Source: Takakia lepidozioides
Lineage: Eukaryota > Streptophyta > Takakiopsida > Takakiales > Takakiaceae
Assembly: GCA_030704615.1 (NCBI GenBank)
Contig: CM060731.1
Coordinates: 72,646,756 to 72,710,755, forward strand
DNA length: 64,000 nucleotides
Direction: 5' to 3'
Shown here: one piece after another, positions 22,935 to 34,875 of the stretch
Layout: each line of letters begins with the position of its first letter
Numbering within the stretch: the first letter of the stretch is position 1
Program-made: the position numbers and the translations under genes
Notes under the pieces: generated by a model
The model's database searches: none
What the model was told of the DNA's origin: nothing
What the model saw: the letters and a program-made list of their open reading frames with translations, nothing else

Positions 22935-24880
22935 TCCGGCTTTTGCTCATGTGGGTAGGCGCCAATCGTCCTGTATGTATAGAGGTTTGCTGGCACCAGG
23001 ACCCCGACAGATCATTCCTATTTGCTTCTTGGCTTAGATGTTTGTCGATTCTTATGCCTACGGTAGTGGTGTGTTCTCCGCGATTTGCTGCTTCGTGAAG
23101 GAAGCAAGGGATGGTCTTTGTGATTGCTTCATTTGATGGGTCCTTTGCCTGTCTTGGCCTATTGCCCATTTACAGTGTTGACCAGATCTTTCCTGCATTC
23201 TTGACATTCGTCTTGGCGTTTTGGGGCTGTTAGCCGGGGGTCTCTTGCCAACCTTTAGTTTGATCGGCAGGCTGATTATCTCTTGTGTAATGATGTGGTC
23301 CTGCACGTTAGCCCATTGCCTTGTGTGATAGTCACTTACTATGCTAAGGGGGGCAATTATTCATTGATGTTCACGTGTGCACGATATCTCGGTGGTGCAG
23401 GACTTCATATGAATATGTTGGGTTGCTCTACTAGCCATTGCGGGTCTCCCATACATGAAGGCAATTTTTGACGATTTTTTTTCAGCATCTTTTTGTTGGG
23501 CTAGCACATCTGCGTGATATTGAGCATGTCCTTTGGAGTTGATATACAGGGGGGGTAGATGTTGTATCATGGTATGAGAGGAACTGGCATTCCAAAGACT
23601 CTGCTTCTAAGGCAGGTTCGATGAGTGACATCTTTACTTGTAATTGTGCTCTTGAGTATATTATGTTGGATGCTGGGCAGTAGGATATCGGTGGCTTTGT
23701 GTGAGGGTCGTTGTTGTAGACAGGTTGTAAACAATGTATTAATACCATTAGGATCAGTTTGGACCTTTGCATGTCAGGGGCACTGGCAGAGTGGTCTAGA
23801 TAGCACATCATGCGGGCCAATTGCGATATCACATAATCTGGACTGCCACTTTTGGGTGTGGATACGGTATGGATGTGAGGGGGCATTTGAGATGCTCATA
23901 GCACTGGCATCCAGTGGTGACTTTCAGGATTTGGGCATGCTTCCGTAGGGAATGCTTCAGTAGATGTTCCCATTCGGTGATAGGAAGGAGTTTGCAAACC
24001 AAACTTTCCCAAAGAATAATAATTATCTACTCCTATACATGTTTGGCCTTTTCCTTCTTATTTCCTCTTTGAGTAATAATCCTATGACATTATCCACCGA
24101 TAGGTTGTTTTGCCCTGTTAGTGCTACTACAAACCCGTCATAAGATACTGGTAAGCAACACTAGTGCTGCATGCTCGTCTGAAACTGAAGTTCCTATTGC
24201 TTCTGGCTGTCTTCTCAAGACATTGAAGGAACTTAATTGTAACTCTACCCTCTATGTTTCATTCATTTTTAGATTGTAAAGACGAGTAGTGGCAAACAGA
24301 TTTGACGTGATGTTGAGGCCATACAGGTTCAAACCTTTCCCCCAAAGCTGGACTCTCATTTCATCCCACGGATGAAAAAATGAATTTTTCATCCAGCAGT
24401 CAGCCAGAATTCATCCATCGATGATTGATCTAGCCCTCTATTCTTCATTCTTCAAAACACGCCCATTACACTTGAATAATATATCCAGGTGGGTCCGCTG
24501 TTGGTTCCTCCACCTATTTTAAGACCTAGTGCCAACGGAAATAACCCCCTCTCCCCCACCCCAAACCCTCTTCTACCCCTCCCAAAAGCTTTGGACATCT
24601 TGTCCTATTTTCGTGGCGCGGCGCCAGTGGCAGTCCGTTCAGACCAGCGGTCGCTGACCCACGGTCCGTCGCGGGGACCACGGGGTCCAGCAACAAAACA
24701 AATAAAACCAAATGGGGGGCGGGCCCGTCTTGCGTGTCTGTCGCGTGTCTTGGGGGATCAACGCCTCAGATCGTGGATGAGTTGACAGCCCGCCCCCACT
24801 CTATAGCCATTGCATGGCTATTGCCTTGCTTTTCCCTCCTTGGCGCCTTAAATTAAGGTCAAACCTTCATGATGGGGATG
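22935..24880. other. No gene recognised
   Basis: Several short frames on both strands, none with family resemblance. A phrase at 24365-24420 (CCCACGGATGAAAAAATGAA) echoes wording in the foldback candidate at 45343-45609. Otherwise nothing supported. Confidence 0.4.
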
Positions 24881-26600
24881 GATCTTGCATGGTACCTACA
24901 AAACATAGCATGGTTTCCTAGCCCACATGTTAGGATGGTCCTTAGGCTTGCTTATATAAACTTGGAGGCCATGTAAGGCTAAGATTTTAGGCCTGAAAAT
25001 TAACTTAGATTCTAGAAGAAATTTCCAGCGACTACATATGCTTACATAAAAACACAAAACACAATGTGTTAGCTCTTCCACACTCCCTCTTAAGTTTAGG
25101 GAGGGGGGGTGCTTAACCACCAAGCCACTTGAAGAACAAAGATGAGCTTAATAAAAGGCTAAGCCTCACTCACTTGCTTCCAAAGGCAAAAAATAAGAAT
25201 AACAAGAAGGTTTCCCACCAAGCTATGCAAGCATCTACCCAAGGGTTAGTTGGTTAGTTTCTTGGTTAGCTTCACACATAAAAAAAAGGCCTAGTGGCCA
25301 AGGAAATGAGAACACCCACCCAAGTTAGAGACCCCACTGCATGGTTAGCACTCTAAGGGTTAGATTCTTCCACTCTTAGTACAAAAACCACAAACTCAAA
25401 ACTACAAAGCAATTGACAACTCCATGGGCCTCTTGACCACTATGGAGGGTTAGGATCCCTCTTTTTCCCAAGCACCCACCACCCTTTTGTTAGTAGGACT
25501 AGGCAAGGGTTAGTACAAAGGACCTTCAACAACAAAGCACATAAACACAAAGTAAAGCAATGAGCAAAGGAAGAAAATGTCTTTCTCTCCACTCTTGAGT
25601 GTTTTCCTTTGCTAAGTGGGCTACCAAAACCTAGGGGAAGGGGTAGAAGCTCACCTCTCCTATGGGTTTTGTTGCTTCGTACCTCTTCTTCTCTCTCTAG
25701 GGGCTCACCACACTCCAAAGTGAAACACCGCTCTTTTTGGGGAAGATCTCTCCTTTTTCAATGCATAAAATGACACTTGGCCTCACAAACTTAGGCACGG
25801 CCTAGAGTATCTCCAGTCTTCCTAAGCTCCACTAGTTGTCTCCTCCAAGCTTGTATTAAAATGAATATAGGTTAAACTCTACGCCACAAGCAAACTAGGA
25901 CTTCACACTAAGTTGCCTCCAACAAAGCTTGTCTCTCTCAAGCAAGCTTCTAAGCAACTAACTAACAAAGCACTAACAAGCAAAAAACTAGAATTACTAT
26001 ATACTAGAAATTCTATTAAAAAAATTGGATGGTATATCCCAAATCCTTGGCTGAAGAAAGATTTCAACCATTCTTGGTTGGTAGGTGTCATATTTCATCC
26101 AACCAGCTGTCCTAGGGTGCTCTTAGATATTTTAGGCCCAAAAATCCACTCCATTTGAATTCTTGTGGCCACGAACGCTTGATTGTTGCAAATCTCCTTC
26201 AAAATTCTTGAAAAGTTCCTTGGGGTATTATTGTCATCCCCACCAAACTTTAGCTCCATTGGGTTCCACCATCAACCATGAAAAATCACCAAGCCGCAAA
26301 TCCACGTGAAAATAAAGTTTTCAATGCGTAACATATTTTTTGGTTGTGGACAGATCGACGATTGGGGATGAAACTCCTTCCACATCATCATATACCACTA
26401 ATAGACACACTAAAAAAAACCCTTCCCAAACAGCGCTCGATACTGACTTCGTCCTATCGGTTGAAGGTACTTCGTACAGTAAAATCCTAGCCAGTAACTA
26501 CCGCTGAGTAAAACCTCTTTTGGATTTTTAGTAGGAGACCAAGACCTCTTGGAAGCTCCTTGAATTGAATTCACACACAAATACTTAAATGTCATCATGG
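24881..26600. other. Non-coding, possibly old retroelement leader or LTR
   Basis: Low-complexity AT-rich DNA with wording (long runs of CAAG, CTTCC, CACCACACTCC) like the long leaders of the gypsy elements elsewhere in the window. No ends, repeats or coding region could be defined. Confidence 0.25.
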
Positions 26601-28110
26601 GAAAAAAGATATATTGCAGGCAGTTTGCAACTTGCGATATTGCAGTGCATGTTTTGCTTTAGTGAACTAAAACATAGAGGAACCCATGCTTGATCCCTGT
26701 CAATAGCGTGTTCGAGCGTGAAATGAAATCATGACAAGAGCATGTGTACTCCACGCATCCAACGTCCTCTTTGAAACTGCATTGGAGCAACGTAAAAATT
26801 GATACCTAGCAAATTGCGAGACAGTTGTCAACCGTGTCATTTAAAATATAACCGAGTGGGTAGTTTGTTGTTGAGGTCAAGCTATCCTGGGTCGCCTTCG
26901 TTGATAGTGATTGGATGTTGAGGTGAGAAACAGGCAGGCCGTTGCCTACAGTCCAGTGTAGCTACGGCGTGAGCCCAGCTCTATGAGCCTAGGAGCTGAG
27001 GTCACGCTTGGCTGACGTGGCGTGAGCCCAGGCTCCATCTGCATGACGTGGAGTAAACGTACGTGCGCCACGTAAACGTGACTGTCCGCCATGTCAGCAG
27101 ATGTCAGAACACATTTGGCGAAAAAAAAATGTGTCTATATCAGAGGGACCTATAACCGTGGGAATAGACATTTACAGTATGCCGACTTATGCTGCATGTT
27201 CCAAACAAACCGACAATGAAAAGAAACTCCGTGACTGCAATGTTATGCAATCTGCCAACTTAAGCTGCATATTGCAGACAAACCGACAATAAAAAGAGAC
27301 CCGTCTACGTTTCCTTCCATTTCCCCTTTCCTTTGCCTCTCTCCTCACCTGCAGGTCTTTTTTTTGCTTTTCGAGAAAGTGTTCTGATCCGGTGTACTTG
27401 CCACACGGTTGTCAGGGCATCTGCGTGGGAACAAAAAAAAAAAACAAAACGTGTGTGGGATGGGCAGCTGCAGAGAAAACGTGCACCGCAGATGCCCTGA
27501 AAGTAGTGTACGGCACGTACCTCCATCCATTCCTCTCAAACAATCTAACAGTAGAGACACTTTCGGGATGGATGGGAAAGTTGCATGATAGAGTTACATC
27601 ATAAAGGTAGATGATAGAGATGGATGATAAAGGTGGATGATAAAGCTATATGATAGACCTACAAGATAAAGGTGGATGATAAAAGTGGATGATATTGTGG
27701 TGGTGTGACTGGAAAAGGGATTACTTCCGCGGAAATAGGAACCTCCCGCGGAAATACGTCCAGTATCTTGGAAATAAATGCGTGACGTGGCGTGAGTCTG
27801 GCTGGGCTCACAGACTAACAGGGTCACGATATAGCAACCCCTGCTTGCAGTCGTATACCAAGCCTTTAGATGTTCGAATTCGGACGATTGGAATCGCACA
27901 ACTTCAACTGCTGCTCCTTGCAAGTACCCTAGTCGTATAAACGCCTGAGTGTTTTGGCTTCATGGACGTCGCAGATCCTTCCATGGGCTATACCAGTAGT
28001 TGTGTCGATGTTTCGTCAATCTGTAACAAATGGTCCTGATTCTGCACTGTCTACGTACATTTCGGCTCTCATGGCCTCAAAAACATTCTAACAAAAATCC
28101 GTGCAATAAT
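26601..28110. other. No gene; short GATGATA tandem repeat at 27590-27695
   Basis: Holds a tandem array of units like GATGATAAAGGTG (27590-27695). The phrase TGACGTGGCGTGAG occurs at 27014 and 27782 in direct orientation. No coding region is supported. Confidence 0.5.
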
Positions 28111-28917
28111 TTATGCACCTACAGTGCTCTCCCTAAGAGAATAATCTGCATAAAAGATAATACTGCAACTAACAGAGAGTTTTTGTGTGATAGGGTCATA
28201 AAGACAATAGCCTTTCATGCCCACGCTTTCTCCATATCCAGTAAAAAATACACTTGGTAGCTTTGGATCAAGTTTTTTTCTTGTCTCATCTGGAATATGC
28301 TCACAGGCAGGACAACCAAAGACACGAAGGTGGTGGATGTCGGGTTTTGTACTTGTCCAAGCTTCATAAGGGGTCAAACATAGAACGGAAGAAGTGTAAG
28401 AGACGTTTTGAAGGTAACATGTTGTAGAAACAGCTTCAGCCCAAAAAATATGGGGCAACCGGGCTGATTGCAACATGCTCCTAGCAGACTCCACCAGTGT
28501 CTTGTATGTTTGAAACTTGGAGAAGACTTCAGATTTCTTTTTAAGAAAATACACCATAGTATATCTAGAGTAATCATCCACAAATATCAAGAAATAACGT
28601 GCACCACCAAGAGATGGTGTCTGCATAGGCCCACACAAATCAGAGTGCACCAACTGTAACGGAACAGTGGCTCGAACCACTTTATGAATAGGAAAGCTGG
28701 ACTTGTGATGTTTCCTTAAGCCACAACCCTCATAGAAAGGTAGTGTAGAGGACAAGGGTAGAAGGCCGGTGACATGGTAGTGGTAGACATATGTTGAAGA
28801 ACATTGAAATTTAAATATCCCAGTCTATGGTGCCATTTAATTGTGTCTTCTTCTTCTGAAGAAAAGTGTGACACAGCAGATAGGGAACTGGAACTAGAAA
28901 GTAGTCTGATGTCTGTG
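28111..28917 (-). pseudogene. Ty1/copia pre-integrase and integrase fragment
   Basis: The minus strand encodes EEDTIKWHHRLGYLNFNVLQ (GAG-pre-integrase, about 28850-28760). After a frame change comes the integrase core: CGLRKHHKSSFP, QLVHSDLCGPMQTPSLGGAR with the first catalytic aspartate, YFLIFVDDYSRYTMVYFL, then ESARSMLQSARLPHIFWAEA and YEAWTSTKPDIHHLRVFGCP. The middle of the core, including the second aspartate and the glutamate, is deleted between FQTYKTL and VESAR. It stops at the LTR that begins at 28926. It may be the continuation of the copia gag-protease at 36547-37811, which has the same orientation. Confidence 0.85.
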
Positions 28918-28925
28918 TCATGGTT

Positions 28926-30200
28926 TTAGTCATGGTTATCTAGAATTACCTACTTCTAGTTAACTAGGACATTTTAGATATTTATATTTATATTTTGTGT
29001 GTTGGGACTTCATTTGGTCTCACATGCCAAGTGAGGTGTCGAGCCTCACTTGAGACATGGAGATAGGTTTTCCCCTTGTGAGTGTTGAGGAGGCTCATCT
29101 TCTTGTAGTTGAGCCTCCATGAGCTTCTCTCACCTCCATAGCTCTAGGTATTGAGAGGGAGTGTGTTGAGGGCTTTGTAGGGTGGATTCCTTTAGCAAAG
29201 GTGCCCTTGGCTTGACTTAGTTTATGTGATAGAGTGGATTTCACTTGGAAGGACTAGGGCTTGTTCTTCATGTGATTGCTTCATGCTTTGAGAGCTTTCA
29301 TTGTCTTCTACTTCTCTCATTTCTCATCTCTTATCACTACAAGAAGATCACCTTATGTTTGTGAGTGCGGAGTGTAAGGATTAGTTTTGCACTTGTGTTT
29401 TAAAGAGGTTGAGAGCTAGGAGAATTTAGCTCTTGTATCATAAGGCTTGCAAGGGGTTGCAAGGAAAGGTGCTCGAGTATTGCATGCACCAAGGAGTTGG
29501 AGAGCTTGAGAAGAAAGCTCTTGAGTCACAAGATTTTGCAAGGATTGTAAGGAGGAAGTCTTGTGTGTGTGGAAGCATGGATTCTAGGGTTTGAGAATCC
29601 TTTGTATGCATTATGGAGTCGATGGTGTGCGCCATGGCTTGTGGAGAGTGACTAAAGGCTTGTTAGTGCTCATTTCACTATCAAGCTAGGGTTAAGCAAG
29701 TTCAAAGTGTGGATGTTGTGGAAGAGAAGCCAAGGAGCTATATATGCTTGGGCTTGAAAACAACAAGGGCAAGCACTTGGAGAGCACTAAGAAGCTCAAG
29801 AGGTTTTGAAAGGGAGCATGTGAAGAAATCTTCCAATCATGGTGGTGTGGAGCCAAGCTTAGGGTGGCATTGGAAGGGCTTGGAGAACATATGGTGGGAA
29901 ATCCTTGAAGGGAAATCATCATTCAATGTATGCATAGCTTCACCCTAACTATGTAATGTGACAAGAGGGGGAGGCAATACTTGGCTATTCATGCTCTTGG
30001 TAGTGCGAGCTTTGTGGTGGATAGTTGACCAAGCAAGTGGTGCATGTGTGGAGCATGCTCGCTTGAGTTTCTAAGTTCAAGTTTGAGAAGGGGAGCTCTT
30101 GAACTAGCAAGAGGTGAAGGCCTTTGAGATCCATTTGTGTGTGAAGTGGAGAGGTGTTGATTCATGTTATGATGAATGAGAGCAACACATAGGCCAAGAG
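28926..30200 (+). repeat. LTR fragment of the minus-strand gypsy family
   Basis: It begins TGTCATGGTTTTAGTCATGG, as does the minus-strand LTR end at 12417, and stays similar through the CACCTCCATAGCTCTAGG block and beyond. It is about 1.27 kb long and is cut off on the right at about 30200, where the SET-domain frame begins. No matching target duplication was found, so it is either a truncated element or a recombination product. Confidence 0.75.
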
Positions 30201-30210
30201 GTCATGAAAC

Positions 30211-30678
30211 ATGCATTCAAATGACCACGGGAGGCAATGGACCCTGGTATGGGTCGCGGATTTTTTTTTTATGGAGGATGTAGTTTTGGGGGGAGGAGAG
30301 GATTCTGTGGATTTGTTCATGTATTTTGGGCCAAGGTACACCCACCGGGAGTGGCAATTATTGCAGACACACGGCCTTGGGTCCTTGATCCATCCTTACA
30401 TCCTTGTTGTGAACGACGATGATGTAAGGGCGAGAAATTTGGGCCGCAAAGCCCATATTTATTGTGACGAAAACCCCGATGTGTACGGCAACGTGGCTGG
30501 GCTCATCAACAGTTCAGTTACCTTACCGTCGGGCCACACCGCCAACGTGTTTTGGGATGAGCGCCATGACGGGGATAGTAGATTGGACCCTAACATCACC
30601 ACTTTTGTGATGACATGTGCAAGGAGGACCATTAGGGCTGGAGAGGAGTTGTTTGCAGAGTATGACTTCAGGCGTTAG
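30211..30678 (+). CDS. SET-domain protein (possible histone methyltransferase-like), next to CACTA transposase
   Basis: A 155-residue frame with an ATG start encodes the C-terminal half of a SET domain. YFGPRYTHREWQLLQ is followed by YILVVND, then GNVAGLINSS (in place of the usual NHSC), ANVFWDE, and TCARRTIRAGEELFAEYDF. The family methylates lysine residues, mostly in histones; loss of the usual histidine and cysteine in the pseudoknot motif makes activity doubtful. A run of nine T at about 30261 may have shifted the frame: the alternative frame encodes PGMGRGFF, like the usual start of a SET domain. No post-SET cysteines follow. It lies 366 bp before the CACTA transposase in the same direction, so it may be transposon cargo or an unrelated fragment. 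Confidence 0.7.
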   Translation: MHSNDHGRQWTLVWVADFFFMEDVVLGGGEDSVDLFMYFGPRYTHREWQLLQTHGLGSLIHPYILVVNDDDVRARNLGRKAHIYCDENPDVYGNVAGLINSSVTLPSGHTANVFWDERHDGDSRLDPNITTFVMTCARRTIRAGEELFAEYDFRR

Positions 30679-31043
30679 CCGACTTTCATCATGTGTAGAT
30701 GGACGTAGGAAGACATTTTGTACATTGAGGTGGCTTCCTCCACCATGTATATATATACATAGGCATTGATGTGTATTTGGATGCAGTTTTTCATGCTATA
30801 TTAAATGGAGTCTGGGTGGACGTTATATGTGAATTCATATATTTTGAATTATATAGTGTCTCCTTCATGTGGTGAAGCAATGTATGTATTCCCCTCGTGT
30901 GCATAATGTGTACTTTGGGTTTTATCCTGTATGACAATGAACAACGCCATGTATGGAAATTGATAATGACATGGTTGTTTTTGGCATCTTAGGATGCCGG
31001 CCACAACCCCACGACGTTAATTCATGAAGTTCATGATCTTGTC

Positions 31044-34000
31044 ATGAACCGGGATTTTGTTCCTTCGGAGGGGGGTGCGTATCAAAGGGACCCGACCCCG
31101 TCTGAAATGGCGGTCTCCGATGATGAGGACAACAATGACAATGGAATTATGCATGAGGATGTGGCAGCAATGGAGGACCTCTTAATGCATCAGATGGGAG
31201 ATGAGGACACTGACTCTTTGAATGACATGGAAAAAGAAGCCAAAACTCCCTTATACGAAGGGGCCAAAGTGAGTAGACTTTCAACCATCTTGTTGTTGCT
31301 GAATTTGCAAATCCGGTTTGGCATAAGCAATGTGGGTATGTCCACCATAATGTGGATTATTGCGGACTACATCCTTGCCCCACATTTGAAGCCGAGAATG
31401 CCACGATCAAGAAAAGAGGCAAGAGCAGCCTTGGATGTTGTGGGGATGGGCTATAAGATTTTTCATGCATGTCCATGTGATAAAACCCTGTACTACGGAG
31501 AGGATGTGAAACTCACCAAGTGTCCAAAGTGCAACAAAGACCGATATCGGGATGATGTTCAAGGGAAGAAAGCTCCGTGCAAGGTATACCCGTGCCACAC
31601 ACTTGTATATACCTTTTTGCAACCGCTACAAGACGTAAGGTTTTACTTAGAGATATGAATGACACTGATTATGATATGGGGCCGACATGGGGATGGTGCC
31701 AGAAAATGCACTACTTTCCAATCATCCCGCGACTGCAGGCACACTACCGAAGCCCCTCATTGGCAGAACTGATGAGATGACAGCCTCACATCGGAGCCCC
31801 CCGGGAAAGGTGTGCGGGCCACAAGATTCACAAGCATGGAGGCATACTGAAGAGATGTGGCCTTTTCTCTTAGAGGACCCACGACATGTCCGCCTTGGCT
31901 TCTCCTCGGATGGGGTCAACCCATACTCTGTCCAGTCATGTAGTCATTCCACTTGGCCGGTGACCATGGTGAATTACAACATCCCTCCGTATCTTTCAAT
32001 AAAAAAAGGCCATATCATGTTGGCTGCCATTGTACCGGGTGAGTGTTCCCATTTCATGCTTATTATTTCTTTGGATTTTACATTAATCTTCTTCTCTTTG
32101 GCGCAATTCCGATGGAAGATTGATGAGTGACGTAATCATGTAGTAAGATGTGTCATTCATTATGAAGTATAATTAGCATGGTGGAGCATTGAAACAATTA
32201 ATGGTGTGAAAGTCTCATAGGGAAAAAACAAGTGAAAAACAAGGACACGTACTTGCGACCTCTAGTTGATAAACTGAAGGAGCTATGGAGGGAGGTCCCG
32301 GCATTGGATGCTTCACTTGACCCTATGGCCGGACAATCTTTTCAGATGAGAGGCATCTTGTTTTGGACAATGCATGATTATCCAGGTATATTATGTTCTC
32401 CATGAGAAACCCGCGTACATTTACCTGTCAAGGGATATTGATGAGGATTGGGATTGATTGAAGTAACGGCAACAGTCTTCTGTACCGTAGTGGGGTAGAT
32501 GCACATGTAAACTTTTTGTCTTTCCTAATGTGGCGGAATGTCTACAGGACTTACTGTTTGCTCGGGGTTGAGCACTAAAGGGTATCATGCATGCATGCAT
32601 TGTGGTGATGAACTTGATGCACAAAGCTCCAGCAATCTTCGCAAGATGGTGTATCCCAACTACCGCAAGTTTCTTCCTATGAGCCATCATTGGAGAAGAA
32701 GAGACAAACACTTGTTTGATGGCAAAGTGGAGTTATGTCCCCTACCTGTGACACCATCCGGGCACTTTTGGGAAGACCGATGGAAGGAGGCCCATCCGGA
32801 GGAGTCCGGTGAAGTGGAGGTGCCCGGCATGAAGCGGCTTTCAATCTTCTACGAGTTGCCATATTGGGCGGTACATATTCCACAAAAACACCATCAATAT
32901 TGCTATGCATGCATGTGATATTGCATGTTTTGTATGATTTCCATTGTCACTTTCACGACAAAATAGACGTGTAAGAATTTGTGGGTGGGGATATGTGTAG
33001 GACCTGAAGATTCGTCATCTTCTAGATCCCATGCATATTGAGAAGAATGTTTGCTTGTCCTTTTTTCGTGTTCTTCATGGCACGTCGGCAAAGAAGGAAG
33101 TGGCTGCGAAAGGAGATTCTCTCGGTGATAGAATAGAACTTGAGGAGCAGGGTCGCATGCCCCATCTATAGGCCGAAGAAAATGGTTTGGACCCAAAGGG
33201 TGTTGTACGGTGGAAGTATAGGCGTGCACCTTGGCAATGGACAAAGGAGAAATACAAGAAAGTGATAGCCACCATAGGAGCTGTCCGAACACCAACTGGT
33301 TATGGGTCATCCCTCCAAGAATGAACGGGGCCGGCAATCGAAGCCTCTTCCACTAAGTGCACTACCAAGTGCACTTGGATGTCAAAGAAAGAGGGAAGAA
33401 GGTGCATCTCCAACATACACATGACCACCGCCGCCTCCTTCTTCATGCGTGGAAAGTCCGCTTCCTCCAACTCTTTGGAGCAAATCCACCGGAACAATGC
33501 TCACAATCTATAGACTGTCTCGCGAACCTCGGGAGTCAATGTCCCACGTATTGCAATGGGCAAGATGTCTTGCAATAGATTGTGGTAGTCATGAGACTTC
33601 AAACCATGGACCCCGTCTTACCTTGAGCGATACATGAAGACTTTGAAAGCACATGTAAGACAAATGACACACCCGGAGGGTAACATGGCGGAGGGGAATA
33701 CATTGCAAGAGGCTATGTTCTACTGCATGGAGTACTAGGCAGGGGTGGATAAGGAAGCCCCTCCGATGTGGAAGGAAGATGAGGATGTACGAATCAAGGA
33801 CATCGTTTTGCCCAAAAATTCAAGAGGGTAAAATTACCCATCATGGTGATTAACCAAGCGCATGAGTTCATACTGAAGAACACCCCATCCATACATGAGT
33901 GGGAGACAAGATACAATAACCTTGTTCAGCAACGACAGGAGGAGACGGTTGCGTGGAGGCGGAACCATGCAAGGGCGACTACACGCGCTCCGCAAGCAAG

Positions 34001-34366
34001 GGGCCGGCGTAGGAATGTGCCTTCACAAGAATTGCCCATGGAATTGTAGCCTCTAAGTTCATTATGCATTGGCTTCTGATTGAAGTAGAGGATAGCATTG
34101 CGAAAGGTAAGGTGGTTTCAGATTTGGTGCAAGACATTGCAAGGGGTCCATCTCAATTTGCAACCTCATACATGGCGATTTGGGTTCATGGTCGTGCGGA
34201 TGTTGGAGAGGAAGATGAAGACATGGTCATTGAAACCGAGGTGGAAGATGATTCAGATGTGCCTTTTGGTGACCAGGCCATTTATGACAATGACTCTGAT
34301 GAGGAGCAAGACTTGCAACTTAATGAGGACGAAGAAGCTCCGGAATATGATGGTCAAGTTGATTAG
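31044..34366 (+). pseudogene. CACTA (En/Spm) TNP2-like transposase, degenerate
   Basis: Pieces match TNP2-type transposases in order. At 31044-31658: LYEGAKVSRLSTILLLLNLQ and KIFHACPCDKTLYYGE followed by CPKC. At 31577-32040: ENA-type region, then AWRHTEEMW, DPRHVRLGFSSDGVNPY, YNIPPYLSIKK. At 32221-32384: YLRPLVDKLKELW and RGILFWTMHDYPG. At 32551-32880: STKGYHACMHCGDEL and YRKFLPMSHHWRR. At 33001-33310: HLLDPMHIEKNVC. A piece at about 33300-33610 is on the opposite strand. Then 33615-33745 (ERYMKTLKAHVRQMTHPEGN) and 33840-34049, with an acidic tail to 34366. Donor-like GGTGAGTG (32039) and GGTATATT sites suggest introns. Frameshifts, stops and the inversion make it inactive. Terminal CACTA repeats were not found. 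Confidence 0.85.
33300..33610 (-). pseudogene. Inverted internal segment of the CACTA transposase
   Basis: On the minus strand this segment reads GLKSHDYHNLLQDILPIAIR, a stop after VRETVYRL, then KELEEADFPRMKKEAAVVMC and LLPSFFDIQVHLVVHLVEEA. That is the TNP2 portion expected between HIEKNVC (33050) and ERYMKTLKAHV (33620), which are on the plus strand. The segment is therefore flipped in place. Confidence 0.85.
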
Positions 34367-34369
34367 ACA

Positions 34370-34875
34370 CGTAATCAAATCTACATAATAATTCTCGTAC
34401 ATAATTGTACCCATCCCTTCGATTGATTGTACATGTACATGCCTGTAGCTTATTTCTATGATTGATTAATGAAAAATCCATGAAAAAAATCCTTTGTAGG
34501 TGTGGCGATCTAAGAATGATTCTAATGAAGTTGTGACTCGAAAAAATGACTCTAGGATTGTTGAGTTTTTGTACGAGGGCAAGAATGTTGGAAGATATGG
34601 TTCTTGTTCTACAAGTGCTGACCAAGACTTACCCCTGCAAACCCTTCAATCGATTTGGTTACCATGATCTCGATGCAACAAAAAGAATCTTCGAAATTGG
34701 TGTGAAAGACAACAATGTTGCTAAAGCCATTGCCAAAGCAATCTACCCTCAACCCTCTAATCCCATGGCCCTTCCCTTTTCCTTTCCTAGTGTCCCCACC
34801 CCCTCTTCCTGCCCTTTGTCTTTAACAATAAGGCCGCCCGGGTTGATCACGGTCTCCCACATGCAAGATAGACCT
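34370..34875. other. No gene recognised
   Basis: 3' flank of the CACTA transposase; probably transposon internal sequence. No coding region or terminal repeat supported. Confidence 0.4.
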
